From assembly GCA_021823605.1 (NCBI GenBank), contig JAKANV010000048.1:1-5739 (forward strand): a stretch of 5,739 bases of DNA. Direction: 5' to 3'. The notes beneath the pieces are model-generated. The model was given only the letters and a program-made list of their open reading frames with translations. It made no database searches and had not been told where the DNA came from. This stretch comes from a bacterium (lineage in GTDB: Bacteria > Patescibacteriota > CPR2 > UBA1875 > JAJYID01). Shown here one piece after another: positions 1 through 3,994 of the stretch. The translations under genes were made by a program, and so were the position numbers. Position 1 is the first letter of the stretch, and the number at the start of each line of letters is the position of its first letter.

Positions 1-9
1 CAATTTTTG

Positions 10-18
10 TGTTATAAT
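10..18 (+). promoter_or_regulatory. Extended -10 promoter for the 53-aa membrane protein gene
   Basis: A perfect TATAAT hexamer (13-18) is preceded by TG at 10-11 with one intervening base, which is the extended -10 arrangement of housekeeping sigma factors. A -35 box would lie left of the window and cannot be checked. Transcription would begin near position 25, giving a leader of about 105 bases before the ATG at 130. The only gene it can serve before the terminator at 303-334 is the 53-codon ORF. Confidence 0.6.
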
Positions 19-19
19 A

Positions 20-84
20 ATGCCAGTTATAAGACCAGAGTTTAGGCAGGCCTCTGCCTCAGAGGAAAAAGTTGCTGCTGGCAT
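20..84 (+). other. Leader with overlapping inverted repeats
   Basis: Three inverted repeats are visible. ATGCCAG (20-26) is complementary to CTGGCAT (78-84) and would enclose the rest. AGGCAG (44-49) pairs with CTGCCT (54-59) across a 4-base loop. CCTCTG (51-56) pairs with CAGAGG (60-65) across a 3-base loop. The two inner hairpins share bases 54-56, so they exclude each other. If transcription starts near 25, most of the 5' arm of the outer stem is not in the RNA. No known riboswitch or RNA family is recognised and no U-run follows, so any regulatory role is conjecture. Confidence 0.3.
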
Positions 85-129
85 ACACGCATGAGGCTCA
101 TTATTAACTAAATAATAAGGAGTCTAACT

Positions 130-291
130 ATGGCAAAAATGTCAAAGGAAGAACAGATAGACTGGTATGAGCGAAGCAAGAAACACTGGCGTTCATGGGG
201 CTCATGGTTCAGCTGGGGATCTCCCGTAGGGCTAGGATTATTTCTCCTCGCCTTAGCCGGAGCGGCCTGGATCATCGCTCAGATTTTCTAG
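130..291 (+). CDS. Small Trp-rich single-pass membrane protein (53 aa), unknown function
   Basis: The ATG at 130 is preceded by AAGGAG (117-122) at a spacing of 7 bases, and the ORF ends with TAG at 289-291. The first 30 residues are charged and polar with basic clusters (KK, HWR). They carry tryptophans at 20, 23, 26 and 29, a W-x2-W repeat with serines between. Residues about 33-53 form one hydrophobic helix that ends at the C-terminus (LGLFLLALAGAAWIIAQIF), so the protein looks tail-anchored with its basic N-terminus in the cytoplasm. Six of 53 residues are Trp. It is monocistronic: its own extended -10 promoter lies upstream and an intrinsic terminator begins 12 bases after the stop. I recognise no family. 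The promoter, good ribosome site, in-frame membrane helix and terminator together argue that this short gene is real. Confidence 0.75.
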   Translation: MAKMSKEEQIDWYERSKKHWRSWGSWFSWGSPVGLGLFLLALAGAAWIIAQIF

Positions 292-302
292 AGACCAGTA
301 AC

Positions 303-334
303 AAAAACAGAGCATACAACCTTGCTCTGTTTTT
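303..334 (+). terminator. Intrinsic (rho-independent) terminator, possibly bidirectional
   Basis: A perfect 12-base inverted repeat has arms AAAAACAGAGCA (303-314) and TGCTCTGTTTTT (323-334), with an 8-base loop (315-322). The stem core CAGAGCA/TGCTCTG is followed by five Ts on the + strand. The A-run at 303-307 would give a U-run on the - strand. It lies 12 bases after the stop of the 53-aa gene and separates that transcript from the PIN-like gene downstream. Confidence 0.85.
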
Positions 335-336
335 AA

Positions 337-366
337 TTGGGGATTTGAATTTTGGCTTTGTATACT
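337..366 (+). promoter_or_regulatory. Weak candidate promoter for the PIN/HEPN-like gene pair
   Basis: TATACT (361-366) matches five of six -10 consensus bases. The only -35-like sequence at an acceptable distance is TTGGGG (337-342), 18 bases upstream and a poor match. Other AT-rich hexamers between 380 and 400 could serve equally well. A promoter is expected here because a strong terminator ends just upstream, but the exact site is uncertain. Confidence 0.25.
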
Positions 367-406
367 TGAATTTTTTTCATTGAATATATACATTTTAATT
401 AGAAAA

Positions 407-1063
407 ATGGAAATAAAATTTAAAGACAATTTGACACTTTATTGTGATACATGTGTTATCTCTACTTATAGAGATTATTTGACGTTAGCCAATTATCAAA
501 CCTTAACTGACATGAATATACTGCGTGAAATGTTTGCCTTCGAGCAAATTATCAAACTAATTGATAGCGGAATAAAAATTAAACTGATTGTGTCAGATGA
601 TAATCACCACGAAATTCAAAAGATGCGAACACCAAATAATCGCGCAAAAAATATGAAGCAGGAGATTCTAACAATTTTTTCGGTTTTAGAGAAGGAACCT
701 TATATGAAACTGGGTCATTCAGCTTGTTGGGATTCTGGATATCGATGGGATAGGGGTGCTGTTTGGGCAGGAGAGAACACAGATAATAACAGAGAAAGCA
801 TTGAAAATGATCTTATGAGGTGGTCAGGTTCTAAAAAGCCTGGAAAATTCAGAGAAGATGCCCAACATTTATCCAATATGCTAGTTAAGGAGAATCGTAT
901 CGACATTTTTTTAACCAGAGATGAAAAAAGCCTTCTTAAATACAGGGAGAAAATTTTTAATAGCTATAAAATTAAACTGGCGAAACCCTCAGAGATTTTA
1001 AAGACACTGATTTCGCAGCCAAAAATTTATGTTAAATTTTTGGAAATAAATGGAAGAACTTAA
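407..1063 (+). CDS. PIN-like domain protein, probable Mg2+-dependent ribonuclease (218 aa)
   Basis: The sequence shows the acidic pattern of a PIN fold, numbered from the ATG at 407. It starts with a short strand and Asp14 (LYCDTCVIS), continues with Glu69 (SDDNHHEIQKM) and Asp151 (FREDAQHLSNML), and ends with Asp172 (IFLTRDEKSLL). The last two blocks read like the C-terminal half of VapC-type and related PIN nucleases, where four acidic side chains bind metal and cut RNA. About 80 residues separate Glu69 from Asp151, more than in compact VapC toxins (about 130 aa), and this insert is rich in Trp, Arg and acidic residues. The frame extends upstream to a TTG at 380; ATG 407 is preferred because the added nine residues precede the first strand of the fold, although neither start has a clear ribosome site. 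The gene overlaps the next by 14 bases and is AT-rich. No antitoxin gene precedes it. The PIN assignment is fairly firm; the substrate is unknown. Confidence 0.7.
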   Translation: MEIKFKDNLTLYCDTCVISTYRDYLTLANYQTLTDMNILREMFAFEQIIKLIDSGIKIKLIVSDDNHHEIQKMRTPNNRAKNMKQEILTIFSVLEKEPYMKLGHSACWDSGYRWDRGAVWAGENTDNNRESIENDLMRWSGSKKPGKFREDAQHLSNMLVKENRIDIFLTRDEKSLLKYREKIFNSYKIKLAKPSEILKTLISQPKIYVKFLEINGRT

Positions 1064-1655
1064 AAAAATGAAGTTTTATTTTTCAGAGAAGAATTTACCT
1101 ACTGATAGTTTTAGAAAAGCATGGGCGACTGAAATAAACGATTTGATAGAAGAATATCCGAATCGTTGCTTTAGTTTATATTGTTCTCTTCTTGGATTTT
1201 TTGAATTTTATCTGAGAGATTCAATAAAGTATGATGCCTTTAAGAAAGATAAAAAGTTAAAAGATGAGTTTGAGTATCAAGCAAAGTTTAGTAAAAGGTT
1301 AAATCAAAAAGATAGTATTCAAGAGCTTGTAAAAGAGTTACAAGATAGGGGATATTTAAAATCTATCACGAGGGAAGAAATAAATTATGTAGATAGATTT
1401 AGAACAGCTTTCCAACATGGAAACCCAGGTTTACTTCTTGATAAAAATCCAGAAAATAAAGAACCAGCAGGAGTAATGTTAGATATCGAAACTGGAGAAA
1501 GAAAGGTACTCAAAGATTTACCAAGAGGAGCATTTATAATAAATTCAATATTTCTAGCAAAGATAAAGCAAGACAATGAACCACTAATCATTCTCTTAAG
1601 TGTAATGAATAAAATAATAAAAGACCTAGAAGAAGATCTCAGACCAAAATCGTAG
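1050..1655 (+). CDS. HEPN-like helical protein with R-x4-H motif (201 aa), possible RNase partner of the PIN-like protein
   Basis: The protein is predicted largely helical and has an Arg118-x4-His123 motif (RFRTAFQHGN) followed by Gly and Asn. This is how the catalytic R-x4-6-H motif of HEPN RNases usually looks. HEPN domains occur in toxin-antitoxin, CRISPR-associated and abortive-infection systems. Residues about 36-57 form an aromatic-rich helix, 60-100 a very charged stretch, and 161-195 two C-terminal helices around a loop, consistent with an all-alpha bundle. A strand-like segment (about 138-155) lies after the motif. The ATG at 1050 overlaps the PIN-like gene by 14 bases; the ATG at 1068 is also possible, has GGAAGA upstream and would follow the PIN-like stop by 4 bases. 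Either way the two are translated from one message. No terminator is visible after it, and the heat-shock promoter starts 19 bases on. The HEPN assignment rests on one motif plus helical character. Confidence 0.45.
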   Translation: MEELKKMKFYFSEKNLPTDSFRKAWATEINDLIEEYPNRCFSLYCSLLGFFEFYLRDSIKYDAFKKDKKLKDEFEYQAKFSKRLNQKDSIQELVKELQDRGYLKSITREEINYVDRFRTAFQHGNPGLLLDKNPENKEPAGVMLDIETGERKVLKDLPRGAFIINSIFLAKIKQDNEPLIILLSVMNKIIKDLEEDLRPKS

Positions 1656-1674
1656 AAATTTCTCAAATTCTCTC

Positions 1675-1704
1675 TTGACAAGCGTGATAGGCATTTGCTA
1701 TATT
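1675..1704 (+). promoter_or_regulatory. Strong promoter of the hrcA-grpE-dnaK operon
   Basis: A consensus -35 TTGACA (1675-1680) is followed after 18 bases by TATATT (1699-1704), five of six to consensus. TGC at 1696-1698 makes it an extended -10. The predicted transcription start, near 1711, falls in the left arm of CIRCE, so bound HrcA would block RNA polymerase. This is the usual promoter-operator arrangement of class I heat-shock operons. Confidence 0.85.
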
Positions 1705-1707
1705 ATT

Positions 1708-1734
1708 CTAGCACTCTCTATGGTAGAGTGCTAA
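1708..1734 (+). promoter_or_regulatory. CIRCE operator, binding site of HrcA
   Basis: The left half-site CTAGCACTC (1708-1716) and right half-site GAGTGCTAA (1726-1734) are separated by exactly 9 bases. This matches the known CIRCE consensus (TTAGCACTC-N9-GAGTGCTAA) except for C in place of T at 1708. HrcA dimers bind this element and repress chaperone genes; GroEL or similar chaperones are known to keep HrcA active in other bacteria. It overlaps the predicted start of transcription of the operon that encodes HrcA itself, so autoregulation is expected. Confidence 0.95.
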
Positions 1735-1748
1735 TGAGGTAAGCACAA

Positions 1749-1772
1749 ATGACCCACGCACTTAATTCTTAA
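1749..1772 (+). CDS. Possible 7-residue leader ORF upstream of hrcA
   Basis: ATG at 1749 opens a reading frame for MTHALNS and stops at TAA 1770-1772, 22 bases before the hrcA ATG. GAGGT (1736-1740), directly after CIRCE, lies 8 bases before this ATG and is a better ribosome-binding site than anything close to the hrcA start. It is in a different frame from hrcA. It could be a leader peptide whose translation affects a hairpin at 1757-1777, or ribosomes could re-initiate at hrcA after it. Chance occurrence of so short an ORF cannot be excluded. Confidence 0.3.
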   Translation: MTHALNS

Positions 1773-1777
1773 GTACG
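1757..1777 (+). promoter_or_regulatory. Hairpin in the hrcA leader
   Basis: Bases 1757-1765 (CGCACTTAA) pair with 1769-1777 (TTAAGTACG) around a 3-base loop, with one C-A mismatch. The hairpin contains the end and stop codon of the possible leader ORF. The GGGG run that may help recruit ribosomes to hrcA begins at its 3' base (1777-1780). It could modulate hrcA translation or message stability. There is no T-run after it, so it is not a terminator. Confidence 0.35.
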
Positions 1778-1794
1778 GGGCAGGCATCAAAATT

Positions 1795-2505
1795 ATGACT
1801 AGTCGTAGAGAAGCGATATTAGAGGCGATAGTACGTGAATACGTATCGACGGCGGAGCCGGTAGGGTCTTTGACATTGGTCAGAAAGTACGCTTTTCCTT
1901 ACTCATCAGCCACAATTCGTGCTGAGATGGCCATGCTAGAGGAAAATGGCTTCATTATGCAGCCGCACACTTCTGCCGGGCGTATTCCGACCGAGAAAGG
2001 CTACCGTTACTTCGTGGATATGATCCAGAAGGAAGAGAAGGAAGTCTCAAAGCGTGAGGAGGACATCCTCGAGCGCAGGATTGCAGCGATGCATTCGCAC
2101 TTTGAGCGCCGATTTGACATGGCGGCGATGGCGCTAGCTGATATGACCAGAAATGTAGCCATTAGCTCCATGGGACAGGAGATTTATTCTCACGGCCTCG
2201 CAAACCTCTTCCGCCAACCAGAATTCTTTGATAACGACCGAGTATTACGCGTCGCAGATATGATAGACAATTTACAAGGATTGCTCAGAGAATTGCCGAG
2301 GACAAAGGATTTCATGGTTTTGATCGGAAATGAGTCGCCGGTAGGCAAGTCTGCGGGGTGTTCACTGATAGTTTCAAGGGTTCAGCTGCCTCAGAGTACA
2401 AGGGGGTATCTCGGAGTGCTGGGACCGACCAGGATGCCGTATGAGAGGATTATTCCATTAGTTTTAAGAACGAGAGACTTACTTGAGGAGGAAATAAATG
2501 CCTAA
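1795..2505 (+). CDS. hrcA: Heat-inducible transcription repressor HrcA, short form (236 aa)
   Basis: HrcA is the dimeric repressor that binds CIRCE and shuts off chaperone operons. The N-terminal winged helix is complete and canonical: EPVGS at 21-25, SSATIRAEM at 37-45, QPHTSAGRIPT at 56-66 and GYRYFVD at 69-75. The C-terminal half of the GAF-like dimerisation domain is also recognisable: NLFRQPEF at 137-144, IGNE at 177-180 and GYLGVLGPTRMPYERII at 204-220. The protein has 236 residues where well-studied homologues have about 340. The region between the helix near MTRN (117-120) and the QPEF block is only about 20 residues, so the first part of the GAF-like fold and the inserted dimerising domain appear missing. 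The start fits because the family begins just before the first helix and an in-frame TGA lies upstream at 1750. Its ribosome site is weak (AGG at 1782-1784). Its own 3' end carries the GAGGAGG site for grpE. Confidence 0.95.
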   Translation: MTSRREAILEAIVREYVSTAEPVGSLTLVRKYAFPYSSATIRAEMAMLEENGFIMQPHTSAGRIPTEKGYRYFVDMIQKEEKEVSKREEDILERRIAAMHSHFERRFDMAAMALADMTRNVAISSMGQEIYSHGLANLFRQPEFFDNDRVLRVADMIDNLQGLLRELPRTKDFMVLIGNESPVGKSAGCSLIVSRVQLPQSTRGYLGVLGPTRMPYERIIPLVLRTRDLLEEEINA

Positions 2506-2965
2506 GAAGAAAAAAGAAGAGAAGGTTGATAAGCGTGATGCTGAGATAAATGCCTTGAAAGAAATGCTGCAGCGGGCACAGGCGGACTTTATAAATTACC
2601 GCTCACGGGTTGAGAAGGAGAAAGCGGAGCTGATTGATTACGGTAAGCTGGAAACGATTAAGGATTTACTGGAAGTTTTTGACAACTTTGAACGGGCGCG
2701 GAACCATTTCCCGAAAGAACTGGAAGGCAATGAGTGGGCGCAAGGCATGCTGGCGGTAGAGAAGCAGTTTGTGGCGAAGATGAATGAGATGGGGATTAAC
2801 CGGATACCGACAGTCGGGCAAATGTTTGACCCGAATCTGCACGAAGCGATACACATGGAGCCGGCAAAAGGCAAGAAATCGAATGAGATTATCGAGGAAT
2901 ACGAACCCGGATACATATATAAAGATAAGGTATTAAGATATGCGAAAGTCAAGTTGGCAAAGTAA
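2498..2965 (+). CDS. grpE: GrpE, nucleotide-exchange factor of DnaK (155 aa)
   Basis: GrpE dimers open the DnaK nucleotide-binding domain to release ADP, allowing ATP rebinding and substrate release in the cytoplasm. A Lys-rich start (KKKKEEK) leads into a long helix (about 10-48) with DFINYRSRVEKE at 30-41. The bundle helix LLEVFDNFERA (57-67) follows. The C-terminal beta wing that contacts DnaK has IPTVGQMFDPNLHEAIHME (103-121) and YIYKDKVLRYAKVKL (139-153). At 155 residues it is shorter than E. coli GrpE (197); the saving is in the disordered N-terminus, and the functional domains are intact. A strong ribosome site GAGGAGG (2485-2491) lies within hrcA, and the start overlaps hrcA by 8 bases, so the two are translationally coupled. 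Unusually, the next ORF starts inside the end of this gene, and dnaK does not follow directly. Confidence 0.97.
   Translation: MPKKKKEEKVDKRDAEINALKEMLQRAQADFINYRSRVEKEKAELIDYGKLETIKDLLEVFDNFERARNHFPKELEGNEWAQGMLAVEKQFVAKMNEMGINRIPTVGQMFDPNLHEAIHMEPAKGKKSNEIIEEYEPGYIYKDKVLRYAKVKLAK
2926..2930 (+). promoter_or_regulatory. Ribosome-binding site inside grpE for the following membrane gene
   Basis: TAAGG lies 9 bases before the ATG at 2940 and is wholly within the grpE coding sequence. It supports initiation at 2940 rather than at later TTG codons, which would fall inside the first membrane helix. It also implies the two genes share one message. Confidence 0.5.
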
Positions 2966-3575
2966 TAAATATATCATTGTAGCAGCAATTTTGGGTTCTA
3001 TTCTAATTTTTGCCGCGGGTTTTTTGGTAAGATATTTGGACTATTCAATTACTGTTTATAGCCAGATTATAAGTGCCTTAATTCTATATTTAACGGCTGT
3101 AATTGTTTTCTGGTATGCAAAAGAAAGTGCTGAATCTAATAAATTACATTTAGAAGAGCTAGAGGCAAAAATTATGCCCTACTTGAGACTCCAATGGTCA
3201 AAAGCGGGAGGTTGTGTTTTTGAAATAGTTAATGATGGTAATGGTATTGCATTAGATGTTTCTTTTAGTCAAATGGTTTTTGTAGATAATGTTTTAAAGT
3301 CAAAATTTCAGATTAAGAGTCGACCTCTTATCGCGCCCAATAACGCTAGTTCTATAGTGAGTGTAGAGGAACTAAAAGAAGATGCTCAAGGAATAGTGAA
3401 AATCGATAATTTCAATATAAAAGGATACCTGTTTGACAAGCTTGATTTGGCCTATAAGATAAAAGTTCAATACAAGGATATAAAGGATAACATATATGAA
3501 GCAATTTTTGTGGCAGATCAAAAGTATAATGATAAATTTAGAATTAAATCGCAAAAAAGAGTAAAAACTAATTAA
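2940..3575 (+). CDS. Two-helix membrane protein with C-terminal beta-rich cytoplasmic domain (211 aa), unknown function
   Basis: Two membrane helices are clear, about residues 11-30 and 39-60, joined by a short loop (RYLDYSIT). A charged helix (61-78) follows, then a domain of about 130 residues that looks like a beta sandwich. It begins MPYLRLQW (79-86) and contains NDGNGIALDV (98-107), resembling the 'N-x-G-x-G-x-A' block seen in many uncharacterised bacterial two-helix proteins. With both termini inside, this domain would be cytoplasmic. The start is an ATG that overlaps grpE by 26 bases, so the first nine codons lie over the end of the grpE coding sequence in another frame; no usable later ATG precedes the first helix. 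Base composition (about 30% G+C in sampled lines) differs from grpE and dnaK, suggesting acquisition. Placement predicts co-expression with the heat-shock operon; a role with misfolded membrane proteins or envelope stress would be speculation. Confidence 0.7.
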   Translation: MRKSSWQSNKYIIVAAILGSILIFAAGFLVRYLDYSITVYSQIISALILYLTAVIVFWYAKESAESNKLHLEELEAKIMPYLRLQWSKAGGCVFEIVNDGNGIALDVSFSQMVFVDNVLKSKFQIKSRPLIAPNNASSIVSVEELKEDAQGIVKIDNFNIKGYLFDKLDLAYKIKVQYKDIKDNIYEAIFVADQKYNDKFRIKSQKRVKTN

Positions 3576-3596
3576 ACTTAAAGAAGGAGAAATAAA

Positions 3597-3992
3597 ATGG
3601 CAAAAGTAAATCTACTTTTCAAAAAGAAATACTTAAAAATTGGGGTGATAGCTTTTCTTGTAACTGTACTTACTGCATTCTATCCTCAAAATCACGAGGG
3701 AGCTGTTGTTTTCTATCCAGCAGTAAGTAACGGGGAAAAAAATGTTTTCTCCCCAGCAGATAGTCAGGGAAGAATAGAACAGGGAATGAAATATTATAAG
3801 TTTGGGTTTCCGTTAGTGGTAAGGGATGGGACTAAGTTAAATGGAATAACTGATTATGATTTTTCGGCTCTTAATTTTCTGTTTAATTTTGCTATCTGGT
3901 TCGGTTCAATTACCATACTTATTTATCTATATGAATTTGATAAGTTCGAGATTCAATTAAAAAGAAAAGAAATTAACAAGAAAGGGGAATAA
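3597..3992 (+). CDS. Small membrane protein with two helices and an external loop (131 aa), unknown function
   Basis: The ATG at 3597 has an excellent ribosome site, GAAGGAG (3583-3589), 7 bases upstream. A Lys-rich N-terminus (FKKKYLK) precedes a first helix at about residues 13-28. A soluble stretch of about 58 residues follows, with many aromatic and Gly residues (YYKFGFPLVV). The second helix is at about 88-110 (LNFLFNFAIWFGSITILIY), and the tail is very basic and acidic (KRKEINKKGE). Positive charge at both ends predicts N-in, C-in topology with the middle segment outside the membrane. Similar small proteins with a 'GFPL' segment before a last Phe/Trp-rich helix are common in bacterial genomes, but I cannot name a family. 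It follows the 211-aa gene by 21 bases and ends 2 bases before the dnaK start. The AT-rich composition matches its upstream neighbour, so the two probably arrived as a pair. Confidence 0.7.
   Translation: MAKVNLLFKKKYLKIGVIAFLVTVLTAFYPQNHEGAVVFYPAVSNGEKNVFSPADSQGRIEQGMKYYKFGFPLVVRDGTKLNGITDYDFSALNFLFNFAIWFGSITILIYLYEFDKFEIQLKRKEINKKGE
3981..3988 (+). promoter_or_regulatory. dnaK ribosome-binding site inside the preceding gene
   Basis: AAAGGGGA lies 6 bases before the dnaK ATG at 3995 and within the last codons of the 131-aa membrane protein, whose stop is at 3990-3992. No promoter of comparable quality is visible just upstream, so dnaK translation probably depends on message that passes through the two membrane genes. 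Confidence 0.7.
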
Positions 3993-3994
3993 AA

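Noticed and set aside
1..129. A tRNA or other known structured RNA gene at the left edge
   Set aside because: The stems do not form a cloverleaf and there is no T-loop motif. The segment is better explained as a promoter and leader.
195..383. 62-codon ORF on the + strand
   Set aside because: It overlaps the better supported 53-aa gene in another frame, has no ribosome-binding site, and runs straight through the terminator at 303-334.
715..906. Antisense ORF within the PIN-like gene
   Set aside because: It lies entirely inside a gene with recognisable motifs and has no independent promoter or family resemblance.
1385..1681. 98-codon antisense ORF over the HEPN-like gene
   Set aside because: It is a reverse-strand shadow without a ribosome site, and it extends into the hrcA promoter.
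1749..1800. A frameshift at the start of hrcA, with the true start at 1749
   Set aside because: The HrcA N-terminus is complete from the ATG at 1795, and the frame from 1749 encodes nothing HrcA-like before its stop.
2638..2952. Antisense ORFs over grpE
   Set aside because: They are opposite a conserved gene and their translations show no known pattern.
3540..3600. An internal promoter for the 131-aa gene and dnaK
   Set aside because: Only poor AT-rich hexamers (such as TAAACT at 3573-3578) occur, with no -35 partner. In AT-rich DNA this is expected by chance.
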